Shown: one piece after another, positions 1-9,225 of the stretch | Position numbering within the stretch: position 1 is the first letter of the stretch | How the letters are laid out: each line of letters opens with the position of its first letter | Origin: Ardenticatenales bacterium | GTDB lineage: Bacteria; Chloroflexota; Anaerolineae; Promineifilales; Promineifilaceae | Assembly (NCBI GenBank): GCA_020634575.1 | Contig: JACKBM010000035.1 | Coordinates: 1-64,000 of the forward strand | DNA length: 64,000 bases | Direction: 5' to 3' | Notes under the pieces: generated by a model | Told to the model about the DNA's origin: nothing | Database searches by the model: none | What the model saw: the letters and a program-made list of their open reading frames with translations, nothing else | Position numbers and translations under genes: made by a program

Positions 1-1903
1 TTTCCGCCAAACTGTCCGGCGATCCAACCACCGTCAGCAGATCCCCCAGCGCCAACCGGGTGTACCCGTGGGAAACCAGCCGGTCCCCCTGCCGGGATAT
101 CGACAGGATCAACACATCGTGGGGGAAATGAATGTCGCGGATGGCGGCGCCGTTCAGGTCAGGATTGTTCATGACATACTCGCCAAATGCTTCGTTTTCA
201 TCCATCCCCAGCAGCAGCGAAGCGGCAAAGGGTGAGCGCACAAACTGATCCAGCAAACTGACCACGGCGGTACCTGGCTGAACCACGACAGCACCCAGTT
301 CATGGAACTTTTCGAAGTTGAGCCGATCCTGCAGCCGGACAATGACATTGCGGACGCCGAAATTTTCGTAGACCATTTCACAGATCTGGAAATTTTCCTC
401 GTCGGACAGCATCAGCACGACGCTATCCGCCCGGGCCGCGCCCAGCTCGCGCAACCCCTCGACCGTTACGTCCGGCATCAGCGCCATCCGCGGCGAGTCG
501 TCGTTGACGTAATCCACTATCTCCTGCTTGCAGGCGACCAGCACGACGTTCCAGTCATGGCTCTGCAATTGGCGCGCCAGGGCCAGCGATTGCCCTTCCA
601 CCCCAAAGATAAGCACGTCGCGGACGCCATCAAATTCGGGGCTGTCGGCCCGGGTACGGGCTTCACCCACTTTGGTGATGGCCCATTTCAGGATGGGCGG
701 CCCGATCACCTGGTTAATGACAATCACGCCAATCGACAATGTCGCCAGCTCCGGCCCCCACTCGCTGAACTCCACGCCAATTTCCTTGGCCAGGCCCACG
801 CTCACGCCAGCCTGGGTGAGAAAGCCCAGCCCCAACAGCCAGTTTTCCTTGCCTTTGTCCTGCGCCAGCGCCGTTCCGGTCAGGCTGCCGATCATGATGC
901 CGACAAAGCGGACCAGCACCAGAATCAACATGATCGACCAGGTCTGCCCGATCACATCCAGCTCCAGCTCAATACCGACCAGGGTGAAAAACAGCAGGAA
1001 GATAACCGGCGACAATTCCTCCATAATATTTTTGAAGTCTGAGGCCAGCCGCGTGTAGTTGGTCACATAAAAGCCAGCCGTCATACAGATCAGCAGCGGC
1101 TCGGAGAAGAGACCCACCGGCAGGTTAAAAAGATGGAAATCATGCAGCACCGTCGAGAGATAAAAGACACTCAGCCCCACCAGCAAGATGAGGACGCTTT
1201 TGAGATGGATATTCGGCAGCAAGCAAATTAAGCGCAGCAGCAACCCGATTAACACGCCCAGGCCGATGTCCAGCAAGATCTCAAAAACGACCAGCAGGAG
1301 CAGCCCCACGCTGAACGGAGCACCTTCCACCAGAACGGCGGCGACAGAGACCGCGCCGGCAAAGATGATGATCACCACCGCGTCCATGAGAATCGTCGCG
1401 CCGAGGATGCGCTGGGTGAACGGGCCCCGCGCCCGCAGCTCCTTGATAATTGCCAGCGCCGAGGAAGGCGAACGCGCGATCATGATGGTGGCGCCGACCA
1501 GGGCAATGGCCAGGATTTGACCGGCCGGTAACGGTCGCATAAAAGGAATCAGATCCTTGATGAGGAAAAGCGCGGCGATACCAATCCCCAGCACAGCCAC
1601 CACCTGCGCCCCGATCAGGGCCACAATGCTGCGCAGATAGCCACGAATCACCCGTAGTTCCAGCTCCGCCCCGGCCGCAAAGGCAATAAAAGCCAGGGCC
1701 AGCTCGTCCAGAAGCAGGAACTGAGGCACATTTTCTTCGTGGATAAAGTCGAGCACAAAAGGACCGGTGAGGATACCGACAAAAAGAAAGCCACTGATAA
1801 GCGGCAATTTGTAACGGCCGAAGATATCCCCCATCTGCCGGGCCGCCAACACTACAATTAATAGAGCAACCAACAGGGCAATATACGGGGCGAAAGTTTC
1901 CAT
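1..1903 (-). CDS. CPA2-type cation:proton antiporter with RCK/TrkA domain (C-terminus cut by window edge)
   Basis: Reading leftward from an ATG at 1903, one open frame gives about 634 residues without a stop before the window edge, so the C-terminus is missing. The first ~390 residues are a run of hydrophobic segments typical of monovalent cation:proton antiporter-2 proteins (KefB/Nha type), which exchange Na+ or K+ for protons across the cytoplasmic membrane. Then comes a Rossmann-like TrkA-N (RCK) domain beginning near VLIFGVEGQSLALARQL, and a TrkA-C-like segment near the edge (IRDIHFPHDVLILSISRQGD). The RCK domains would gate transport in response to nucleotide or ions. It stands alone, 100 bp from the GntR gene end on the same strand. 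Substrate ion cannot be told from sequence. Confidence 0.9.
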   Translation of the reverse strand, partial: METFAPYIALLVALLIVVLAARQMGDIFGRYKLPLISGFLFVGILTGPFVLDFIHEENVPQFLLLDELALAFIAFAAGAELELRVIRGYLRSIVALIGAQVVAVLGIGIAALFLIKDLIPFMRPLPAGQILAIALVGATIMIARSPSSALAIIKELRARGPFTQRILGATILMDAVVIIIFAGAVSVAAVLVEGAPFSVGLLLLVVFEILLDIGLGVLIGLLLRLICLLPNIHLKSVLILLVGLSVFYLSTVLHDFHLFNLPVGLFSEPLLICMTAGFYVTNYTRLASDFKNIMEELSPVIFLLFFTLVGIELELDVIGQTWSIMLILVLVRFVGIMIGSLTGTALAQDKGKENWLLGLGFLTQAGVSVGLAKEIGVEFSEWGPELATLSIGVIVINQVIGPPILKWAITKVGEARTRADSPEFDGVRDVLIFGVEGQSLALARQLQSHDWNVVLVACKQEIVDYVNDDSPRMALMPDVTVEGLRELGAARADSVVLMLSDEENFQICEMVYENFGVRNVIVRLQDRLNFEKFHELGAVVVQPGTAVVSLLDQFVRSPFAASLLLGMDENEAFGEYVMNNPDLNGAAIRDIHFPHDVLILSISRQGDRLVSHGYTRLALGDLLTVVGSPDSLAE

Positions 1904-1974
1904 CCAGCGATTATAGCAGAGAGCAATACCCGCGATGGCGGCCCGTTTTACTGCACTAACCCAGCCTTTGGCAT

Positions 1975-2802
1975 TTACTCAGATTGCAGGTCCTGCCAGG
2001 CCTCGGGCGGGATGGTGACACGCTCGCCAATCGGTGTAGTCTGCATAGCCTGCACGGCTTCCGGCGGCAGAATCAACAGCGTCTGGCCGATAGCCCGCGC
2101 TACCTGTGGATCGCCAGATTCGAGGGCCCTGAGCAGTCGCTGGAAATAGGCAGTTTCTCTGGCAATGGTATCTTCCACCGCAGCGGCCAGCTCAATCTGA
2201 TCGGCCCGCTGCCAATCCCTGAAGTTGGCCAGGTTCAGCAGCGGTCGGGCCAGCAGCATAAACACCTTGTTGTGGGTGGCCTGGAAAATGGCCGTCATAA
2301 GCTGGCGGAAAGCATTCAGGAGTTGGGCGTTTTCGGCCGGTGTTGCCTCAGTCCCGTCAACCGCCAGGCGGCGCATGAGCGCGGCATAATGGGCCAGGTA
2401 GGCGGCAATCTGTTCCCGAATCTGATCGAGGTCTGCGGCCGTCATCGCCTGCACCGCCGCGGCTAACAGCTCCGGGAACATAATTTGCTGAAAACGCTCC
2501 AGGTCCCAGACGCGAGCGTCGACGCGCCGCAGGGCCAGCAAAAGGGCATCGGCAAACGCATCGTTGTCAGGTTCGGTGACAAAGACGCCCCGACCATGCT
2601 CGGCGCGCACCAGCCCCTGGGCCACCAGCATTCGGGTGGCGTCACGCACCACCGCCCGGCTGACACCAAACTGGGCCGCCAGCTCCGGCTCGGTTGGTAA
2701 CCCGTCGCCTGGAGCCCATTCCCCATTCAGAATCGCCTCCTGGAGGGAATCAGCCATCTGTTCGGCCAGGGTCTGGCGCTTAATCTGTGGAGGGGATTTC
2801 AT
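1975..2802 (-). CDS. GntR family transcriptional regulator, FCD (FadR-like) subfamily
   Basis: 275 residues. Residues ~10-80 form a GntR winged helix-turn-helix with the typical LPTEPELAAQFGVSRAVVRDA core and a wing around HGRGVFV. Residues ~95-230 are an all-helical FCD ligand-binding region. FCD regulators dimerise and release DNA on binding a small carboxylate-type effector. Its start overlaps the 3' end of the upstream MFS gene by 23 bp, so the two are co-transcribed and the regulator probably controls its transporter partner and itself. A dyad just upstream of the MFS gene is the likely operator. The effector is unknown. Confidence 0.93.
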   Translation of the reverse strand: MKSPPQIKRQTLAEQMADSLQEAILNGEWAPGDGLPTEPELAAQFGVSRAVVRDATRMLVAQGLVRAEHGRGVFVTEPDNDAFADALLLALRRVDARVWDLERFQQIMFPELLAAAVQAMTAADLDQIREQIAAYLAHYAALMRRLAVDGTEATPAENAQLLNAFRQLMTAIFQATHNKVFMLLARPLLNLANFRDWQRADQIELAAAVEDTIARETAYFQRLLRALESGDPQVARAIGQTLLILPPEAVQAMQTTPIGERVTIPPEAWQDLQSE

Positions 2803-4066
2803 GATCTACTACCCTGTCGACCCCCTCAGGGTCAACCATCGCATCAACCAACAGGTAAGGGATTAATGATACCATCAGGATAAGCGAGCCCATAATCCAG
2901 GCAACCTGGATCGACCATTGTTCAGCCACATACCCCAGCCCGATACCGCCAATAAAGCCGCCCAGGTAAACGGCCAGCGAATGGACGGACAGCATCGTGG
3001 AACGTCGTTCGGGCGCAATCTGCTGATTGAGTAGCGTCGCATGGGGCGAGTTGACGAGGCCCAGAAGGAAGTAAACCATCCAGAAACTGCCCGCCGCCGG
3101 GAATAACGCGGTTTGCCCCGCCAACAAAAACAGGAAGAGACCCTGCAACCCGCGGGCCAGCGCCGCCAGCCGGGCGTAGCGGCCCCTGAACCAGCGACTG
3201 AGCGGGATGGAAAGCAAATTACCGGCCATACCCAGCAGGAAGTTGCCGGTCATGATGATGCCGAAGGTCAGGGTGTTCTCGCTCCGGCCGGTCAGAATCT
3301 CGGCAAAAAACGGCTGCCAGAGATTCTCCATCGTTGTCAGGAGCAGACCGCTGCCAACCGTGACCCAAAATAGCCAGAACAAGATCCGATTGTGCCAGGT
3401 CAGGCGGGCCGAATCGCGGATGATAGTTGGCACCTGGCGAACCCCAGCCTGCCAGCCGCCCGGCTGCACGTAGTCGCGCCGGTCCTGAATGAAGAGGGTG
3501 AGCGCCAGTAGCAGCAACAGTTGCAGGCCCAGACTGGCCAGGATAGTGGTCGAGATTGGGGTCAGCCAGCCTGTCCCCTCGGCGGGCAAGCCGGGAAACA
3601 ACCCCGGCAGCGCCCCGCCGGCCAGCGTGCCCAGCGATAACGCCGCCAGCACCACGGTGCCGGATTGGGCCAGGGCGGCCTGCAAATCAGCCTCGGGATT
3701 TTCTGCCGCCAAGGCATCAACAAACCAGGCATCCAGCGCCCCGGAGGAGAGCGCCCGGCTGATCCCCTGGCAGATCATGGCCGCCAGCAGCACCGGCAGC
3801 GAAAAGGCAAACAGCACGATGAACGCCCCCACCAGGGCGAAGAGGTTGGCCAGGAAAGCGACCCGCTTACGCCCAATCGCGTCCGCCAGCCCACCCGTGG
3901 GTAGTTCCAGCACCATGATGGTCAGCGAGTACGAACCATAAGCCAGACCCACTTGCAGAAGGTCAAAGCCCCGAGCTTGCAGCAGGAGAATGAGCAACGG
4001 TAATGGCAGCGCCACGGCCACCCATTGCAGGAAGAGAATCAGAAAATAACTGCGCTTGACGGACAT
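2780..4066 (-). CDS. MFS transporter
   Basis: About 428 residues with some 12 membrane segments. The loop-2/3 motif A is visible as GGLADAIGRKR near residue 60, a hallmark of major facilitator superfamily carriers. ATG at 4066 is chosen because AGAGGTGAC lies just upstream; an in-frame GTG two codons earlier sits inside that ribosome site. A central cytoplasmic loop around RRDYVQPGGW separates the two six-helix halves. It is the first gene of a two-gene operon with the GntR regulator. Drug or metabolite export under effector control is the usual role for such pairs, but the substrate is not inferable. Confidence 0.92.
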   Translation of the reverse strand: MSVKRSYFLILFLQWVAVALPLPLLILLLQARGFDLLQVGLAYGSYSLTIMVLELPTGGLADAIGRKRVAFLANLFALVGAFIVLFAFSLPVLLAAMICQGISRALSSGALDAWFVDALAAENPEADLQAALAQSGTVVLAALSLGTLAGGALPGLFPGLPAEGTGWLTPISTTILASLGLQLLLLLALTLFIQDRRDYVQPGGWQAGVRQVPTIIRDSARLTWHNRILFWLFWVTVGSGLLLTTMENLWQPFFAEILTGRSENTLTFGIIMTGNFLLGMAGNLLSIPLSRWFRGRYARLAALARGLQGLFLFLLAGQTALFPAAGSFWMVYFLLGLVNSPHATLLNQQIAPERRSTMLSVHSLAVYLGGFIGGIGLGYVAEQWSIQVAWIMGSLILMVSLIPYLLVDAMVDPEGVDRVVDHEIPSTD

Positions 4067-4081
4067 TGTCACCTCTTGTAT

Positions 4082-4108
4082 TCATCATGTCATATGATGA
4101 CCTGATGA
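4082..4108. promoter_or_regulatory. Candidate operator dyad upstream of MFS-gntR operon
   Basis: The stretch holds TCATCA, a perfect TCATATGA palindrome, and two TGATGA elements, giving nested inverted symmetry 16-42 nt upstream of the MFS start codon. Position and symmetry suit autoregulation by the co-transcribed GntR protein. No exact match to a known FadR consensus is seen, so this rests on symmetry and location only. Confidence 0.35.
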
Positions 4109-4205
4109 ATAGTGTATTGGAGACTCACAACAGTGTCAAGCTCACTTTGCACTTTTTTTACATCAAGACGCAGGCTGGTTTACATCGGCCGGTTATCATC
4201 CCATT

Positions 4206-5787
4206 ATGAAACACCGCAAATTTGGCTTCTACACCCTGCTCGTCCTCAGTTGGCTCTTCCTCGCCTGCGGTGCCCCGGCCGCACTGCCCACCGCCAGCAG
4301 CGCCGCGCCCGCCTCGACCCTAGCGGTGCCAACAACCGAACCAATCAATAATCCGGCCGCACCGGCACCACCCATCATCGTCGGCGTGGAGTACATTTTG
4401 CTGGACCAGGCGCCCCGGTTCAGGCAGCAAAGGCTGGTTCATCGGCTGGCGGGCCAAACACGCGAGCATGTGGAATGGGGCGTTATGCAGCCGGCGCCTG
4501 ACGCGGCGAATCAGCCGGCTAGATAATTTTGTCAGCACCTTCCAGGCCCATGGCTTTGCCGAACTGGTCATCACCCTCAAACCCCACAGCAGCTGGGCCT
4601 CGGTGGATGCCCGGCCGCTCCTGGGCAAAAACGCCAGCCCCAAAGCGGAATACCGGGCTGCCTACGCCAGCTGGATCAGCCAGGTCGTGGAGCGGTACGA
4701 TGGCGACGGCCACGACGACATGGCCGGGCTGCAATTCCCCGTGCGCTACTACGAGATCGGCTCCGAGTTCTCATCGTACGAACCGGAACCGGTCGCCGAC
4801 TACCTGACCATGCTGGGCGCAGCCTACCAGGCAGCCCACGCCGCCTATCCTGACGTCCTCATCGCCCATGCCGCCTTCCTGACCACACTCGCCTTCCAGA
4901 ACAACCCGGCCCCGGCCGATTACGAGACGGCCTTCAGCGCCATCCCGGATAAAACCCACGGCCTGGCCGACATGCGCGCGGTCCTGGACCGGCCGGATCT
5001 GTTCGATCTCCTCAACCTCCACGCCCTGGCCCAGCCAACCGAAATCGAAGCGATGCTCAACTGGCTCCATTATGAAACCGGCCAGCGCGGCTACCACAAG
5101 CCCATCATCATTAGCGACACCGCCCCCAATCTGCTCGTCGGCTGGGGATCGGCGACGAGCTGCGACGGGCCAGCAAACCGCCTGGGCACGCTGCTCCCGC
5201 CCGCCACGGCAGCCGACCGCTGCGCACTCGCAACCATATTCAACAATCTGATTGATCGGGATGAAGCCTCACTGGAATGGGCCTGGCGCTTTGCCGCCGA
5301 GGATATGGTGAAGAAGGTCGTCATCGCCGCCGACCAGGGTGTCGCCCTGATCAACACCGCCTTCAGCGAGGACCTTTACTGGCAGCAGCTGCGTGCCTTC
5401 CAGGCCGGCGCCGGCCTCTCCGCCTGGGCCGGTATGCTCGACCTGACCCTGACCCGCCCCCGGCCCGGCTTCTACGCCCTACAGCAGCTCAACCGCCAGC
5501 TAACCGACTACCCAACCGTCACCCGCTTCCTACTGGCGACCCGGACATATGGCTATACGAATTATGTGACGCTGGTGCCTGTCGCTGGCTCATCTGGTAC
5601 GAGCCAGACCAACTACAACTGCCCGGCAGCCCGGCCTGACCCGCAGCTACACTTTCACCACGACGGCCAGCAGCCTCATCAGCGAGCCCCGGCCTTCGGC
5701 GCACCTGCCACCCTCCAGACCAGCGCACCCTGGCGGCCAACGGCAGCGTCACCCTGACGCTCACCACCAATTCTCTAATACCTCTAT
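4206..5787 (+). pseudogene. Frameshifted secreted lipoprotein, glycoside-hydrolase-like
   Basis: Begins with a lipoprotein signal (MKHRKFGFYTLLVLSWLFLA then Cys, followed by an Ala/Pro/Thr linker). The frame from 4206 stops at 4526, but the sense continues in another frame from RLDNFVSTFQAHGF (about 4515) and runs to about 5550 with catalytic-domain-like text (YYEIGSEFSSYEPEPV, DLLNLHALAQPTEIE). Near 5545 it shifts again to DPDIWLYELCDAGACRWLI, and at least two more shifts are needed before the end near 5787. The EIGSE segment resembles the acid/base region of clan-A glycosidases, but family membership is unproven. At least four indels make a functional product unlikely unless they are sequence errors. 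Confidence 0.7.
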
Positions 5788-5793
5788 TCTGCT

Positions 5794-5847
5794 GAGGGGT
5801 TGGCGAACCCGACGGGTTGGCCAACCCGACGGGTCAGCCAACCCCTC
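5794..5847. terminator. Hairpin between convergent genes (possible bidirectional terminator)
   Basis: GAGGGGTTGGC at 5794-5804 pairs perfectly with GCCAACCCCTC at 5837-5847. The loop contains two further AACCCGACGGGT-type elements. It lies between the 3' end of the frameshifted lipoprotein (plus) and the 3' end of the next lipoprotein (minus). There is no clear T tract. A related hairpin occurs near 59.63 kb, so it may be a repeat family recruited as a terminator. Confidence 0.5.
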
Positions 5848-5854
5848 GCCAGCA

Positions 5855-6769
5855 TCAGGCGGGGCTGTGGATGGCCGCCGTCAACGTAAACCGCACGGGC
5901 TCATCCACACCGGCCGGTAGTTGCAGCCGAATTGTCTGGCTGTTGGTCTCAAAGCTGAAATAAACCGTGTCACTGCTGCCGCAGCCCAGAATGGCTGAGC
6001 GAACCGGATAACCCGCCTCACCGGCAAAGTGCTCGTGGGACCATTCAATGGGACCCGGCCCGTCACATGCCAGGGTCAACAGCACCTGACGTGAACTGGC
6101 ATTGGGCGATTCCTGGCCCAGGCCGCTCATATGGACGAAGATCGCTTCCGACACGTCCGGCGCCAGCTCCCCACTAAACGATTGCTCTGTGCCCAGATCC
6201 GCCGTCAGGAGCCAGACCAGCTCACCGGCCGGTGACCGGGGCGTCTGCGCCGCCGCCGGCGCCTCGCCAATCAGGCTGAACTCGGCCCGGCTGACCTGCT
6301 GCTCCGCCTCTGTGCCTGCCGGACGTGCCGCCACGTCTACAAAATAGCTGCCGGCCGGCGCCGGCACACGCGCCGCACAGATCGGGTCCGCACAGGCCAG
6401 CAAATCCCAGCTGCCATACCTCACGCTCTCGCCAGGCCCCACGATTTGCACGCTAATCACATCACAGGTTAATTGGGGCTGCAAGGCAAGGGATTGCTCA
6501 GTAGACTGCACAAACAGACAGTTGTCACCTTCGGGCAAATAGAGTTCCAGCGCCGCTGACCCGGTATTAGTTACCGTGATCCCAAACAGATCTCCCCAGG
6601 AAATATCCGCCGGATAACTCAATTCGAACTCGACCTCAGGTGCAGCGGCTGCGGCGACCGCGTCAGGCGTATCTGTCGCCGGCGTCGGCAGCGGGCCATC
6701 TTCACGACAGCCGGCTAACCCCAGCAACACGGTCACGCCCGCCAGCAGACTCAACATCCATCGATTCAT
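5855..6769 (-). CDS. Uncharacterised lipoprotein
   Basis: ATG at 6769 is preferred over one at 6790 because GGAGGTGAT lies directly upstream. The product is 304 residues. MNRWMLSLLAGVTVLLGLAGC is a bacterial lipoprotein signal with lipobox LAGC. The remainder is low in recognisable motifs. The segment around residues 50-150 reads like an immunoglobulin-fold domain (LSYPADISWGDLFGITVTNT) and contains several cysteines (LACADPICAARV). The C-terminal ~110 residues resemble another beta-sandwich. It is probably anchored on the outside of the membrane. No function is recognised. Confidence 0.8.
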   Translation of the reverse strand: MNRWMLSLLAGVTVLLGLAGCREDGPLPTPATDTPDAVAAAAAPEVEFELSYPADISWGDLFGITVTNTGSAALELYLPEGDNCLFVQSTEQSLALQPQLTCDVISVQIVGPGESVRYGSWDLLACADPICAARVPAPAGSYFVDVAARPAGTEAEQQVSRAEFSLIGEAPAAAQTPRSPAGELVWLLTADLGTEQSFSGELAPDVSEAIFVHMSGLGQESPNASSRQVLLTLACDGPGPIEWSHEHFAGEAGYPVRSAILGCGSSDTVYFSFETNSQTIRLQLPAGVDEPVRFTLTAAIHSPA

Positions 6770-6790
6770 CACATCACCTCCATTTCGCAA

Positions 6791-7082
6791 GCGCTTACAG
6801 AATTAACGACAGGAGCGCAGAATGGTTCCGTGACAGTTATCAGCGGCCAACCTGTCTTTTCTCACTCAGGCGCCAGCATAGCCTATGCCATAATAAGTAG
6901 CTGAATTGACCAGCTATACTGGACGTTTCGTGGCGCAACAGACGCAACTTCCGGCGCTATTACCCGTATCATTTACCGTCAGGGCTACCTTACTAAACAC
7001 ACAACAATCACGCTGACTTCCCTACCAACCCATCTCAGCACGCCTTGCTCTCTGGTCGATCTACTTTTTGAGGTTCAGAAAT
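6791..7082. promoter_or_regulatory. Divergent intergenic region upstream of ABC exporter operon
   Basis: About 290 bp between the divergent lipoprotein and ABC genes; promoters for both must lie here. A small inverted repeat TAGCTG (6898-6903) / CAGCTA (6911-6916) is the only symmetric element I see. No convincing -35/-10 pair and no ORF with a ribosome site are present. Confidence 0.35.
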
Positions 7083-8012
7083 ATGCATATCCTGGAAATC
7101 TCCCATCTCGCAAAATCTTTTGGCGACGTTCAGGCCGTCTCTGATGTTTCCTTTGCCGTCGAGCCGGGTGAAATTTTCGGTCTGCTTGGCCCGAATGGCG
7201 CGGGCAAAACCACCACCATTCGTATCATGATGGACATCTTCAAGCCGGACCGCGGCAGCGTCGCCGTCTTTGGTGGGCCGCTGGATATGGCCAAAAAGCG
7301 GCGCATCGGCTACCTGCCTGAGGAACGTGGCCTCTACAAAGATCAGAAGCTGGAGCCAACGCTTCTCTATCTGGCCACTCTCAAGGGGCTCGATGAGAAA
7401 GTGGCCCGCAGCCGCCTGGGTGGCTGGCTGGAACGGTTCGACCTGGCCGAACACCGGCACAAAAAGGTCAAGGAACTCAGCAAAGGTATGCAGCAGAAGG
7501 CGCAAATCATCGCCACGCTGCTGCATGAACCGGACCTCATCGTCATCGACGAGCCCTTCTCCGGCCTGGATCCGGTCAACACCCGCCTGGTGAAGCAGGT
7601 TTTTGCCGAACAGCGGGAAGCGGGTAAGGCAATCATCATGTCCACCCACCAGATGCACCAGGTCGAAGAGCTGTGCAACCGGATCGTCCTCATCGACGCC
7701 GGTCGCACCGTCCTTTACGGCGCCGTCAACGAGATCAAGCGCAACTTCGCCGGCAACGCCATCGTCCTGGAAGGCCAGGGCGACTTTAGCGAGTTGCCCG
7801 GCGTCCTGGAGACGCGCAAGCACAATGGCGCCTACCATATGGCCCTGGCTGTGGGCACAGACCCGCAGCAGGTGCTGCAACAGCTGGCTGTCCGCCAGGG
7901 AACGCGCCTGGAACGCTTTGAACTGGCTGAGCCGTCCCTGGAGGATATCTTTGTCAATGTGGTGGGCCACAAGGTAGGCAATGGTGAGGCAGAGGGGGTG
8001 AATCATGCGTAA
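7083..8012 (+). CDS. ABC transporter ATP-binding protein (NatA-like, DUF4162 C-terminus)
   Basis: 309 residues from the ATG at 7083; an in-frame TTG at 7068 is less likely. Walker A GPNGAGKT at 36-43, signature SKGMQQK near 133, Walker B DLIVIDE at 151-157, and an H-loop in STHQMHQVEE. After residue ~215 there is the C-terminal extension seen in NatA-type exporters. It powers the two following permeases, with which it overlaps by 8 bp. NatA/NatB-type systems export sodium ions, peptides or antibiotics. Substrate unknown. The Q-rich signature in place of SGGQ is common in this subfamily. Confidence 0.93.
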   Translation: MHILEISHLAKSFGDVQAVSDVSFAVEPGEIFGLLGPNGAGKTTTIRIMMDIFKPDRGSVAVFGGPLDMAKKRRIGYLPEERGLYKDQKLEPTLLYLATLKGLDEKVARSRLGGWLERFDLAEHRHKKVKELSKGMQQKAQIIATLLHEPDLIVIDEPFSGLDPVNTRLVKQVFAEQREAGKAIIMSTHQMHQVEELCNRIVLIDAGRTVLYGAVNEIKRNFAGNAIVLEGQGDFSELPGVLETRKHNGAYHMALAVGTDPQQVLQQLAVRQGTRLERFELAEPSLEDIFVNVVGHKVGNGEAEGVNHA

Positions 8013-9225
8013 CTTCTGGCTCGTCGCCAAACAGGAATACAAGCGCATGGTCTTTCGGCGCGCTTTTATCCTGGTTACCCTGGCGATTCCCCTGGGCATG
8101 GCCGTCGTGATAGCGCTGGCCATCGTTGTCGCCCTGGCCAGCGTGAACACCAGCCCCATCGGCTATATCGACGAAAGTGGCTTACTGGATATTGCCCGCT
8201 ATGAGCCTTTAAAGGCAGAGGAAGATCGGCTTGACCTGGTCCTTTACACTGACCTGGATGCCGGGCTGGCGGCGGTGGAGAGCGGGGCGATTCAGGCGTT
8301 GTATGTGGTACCGGCCGGTTACCCCACCAGCCAACCCATCGACCTCTACTATGATCAGGAATACCCGGGCAGCGATGTCTGGAATGATTTCCGTGACTTC
8401 TTGCGCGTCAACCTCCTGGCCACCTACCCGACCGCCGTGGCTGACCGCCTCTACGAAGGCCCCAGCTCACAGGTGATTGACACCAGCAGCAACCGGACCT
8501 TCTCGCAGAACGCGGTCATCAACGTCATCCTCCCCTTTGTGGCCAGCTTCCTCTTCTTCGTCGCCACCATGTCCGCCTCCGGCTACATGCTGCAGGTGGT
8601 CGCCGACGAAAAAGAAAACCGGACGATGGAGATCATGCTGACTTCCGTCTCACCCGGCCAGCTCATCGCCGGCAAGATGGTGGGGCTGCTTCTGGCCGCC
8701 CTGACTCAGCTGGGCATCTACGTCGCCGCCGGCATCATTGGCATTCTCATCGCCAGACCGTACGTGCCCCAGTTCCAGGTTATCACGGTTCCCTGGGGCT
8801 ACCTGGCCATCATGATTGCCTTCTTCCTGCCTGCCTACACCCTGCTGGCGGCCATGATGGTGGCTATCGGCAGTGCTGTAACCGAGCTGCAACAGGGTCA
8901 GCAGGTCGCCGGCATCCTTAACCTGTTGTTTATTCTCCCCATCATGCTGCTGGCAATGATTTTTGAGAACCCCTCCGCACCGCTGCTCGTCTTCATGACC
9001 TTCTTCCCGACCACTTCCTTCCTGACCATCTCCCTGCGCTGGGGGGTGGCGACGGTGCCATACTGGCATATCGCCATTAGCTGGGTCATCCTGGTCGGCT
9101 CGGCCCTGTTCATGATCTGGGCTGCCAGCCGCATCTTCCGGCTGGGCATGCTGCGTTATGGGCAAACTATCCGCTTCGGGACAGCCCTGGCTGCCCTGGC
9201 CGGCAGGAGCGAGCGCCATGCGTAA
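8005..9225 (+). CDS. ABC-2 family permease, first of two (NatB-like)
   Basis: 406 residues. One N-terminal membrane helix (~20-45) is followed by a large extracytoplasmic domain (~50-165), then five or six helices from ~170 to the end, the classic ABC-2 layout. The cytoplasmic coupling segment after the second helix reads ADEKENRTMEIMLTSVSP, diagnostic of the NatB/YhgE-type group. It starts inside the last codons of the ATPase gene via the overlap ATGCGTAA. Together with the next gene it should form a heterodimeric channel. Confidence 0.92.
   Translation: MRNFWLVAKQEYKRMVFRRAFILVTLAIPLGMAVVIALAIVVALASVNTSPIGYIDESGLLDIARYEPLKAEEDRLDLVLYTDLDAGLAAVESGAIQALYVVPAGYPTSQPIDLYYDQEYPGSDVWNDFRDFLRVNLLATYPTAVADRLYEGPSSQVIDTSSNRTFSQNAVINVILPFVASFLFFVATMSASGYMLQVVADEKENRTMEIMLTSVSPGQLIAGKMVGLLLAALTQLGIYVAAGIIGILIARPYVPQFQVITVPWGYLAIMIAFFLPAYTLLAAMMVAIGSAVTELQQGQQVAGILNLLFILPIMLLAMIFENPSAPLLVFMTFFPTTSFLTISLRWGVATVPYWHIAISWVILVGSALFMIWAASRIFRLGMLRYGQTIRFGTALAALAGRSERHA

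Noticed and set aside
4206..5787. Programmed ribosomal frameshifting in the broken lipoprotein
   Set aside because: Several shifts in different directions without slippery heptamers or following structures; decay or error is simpler.
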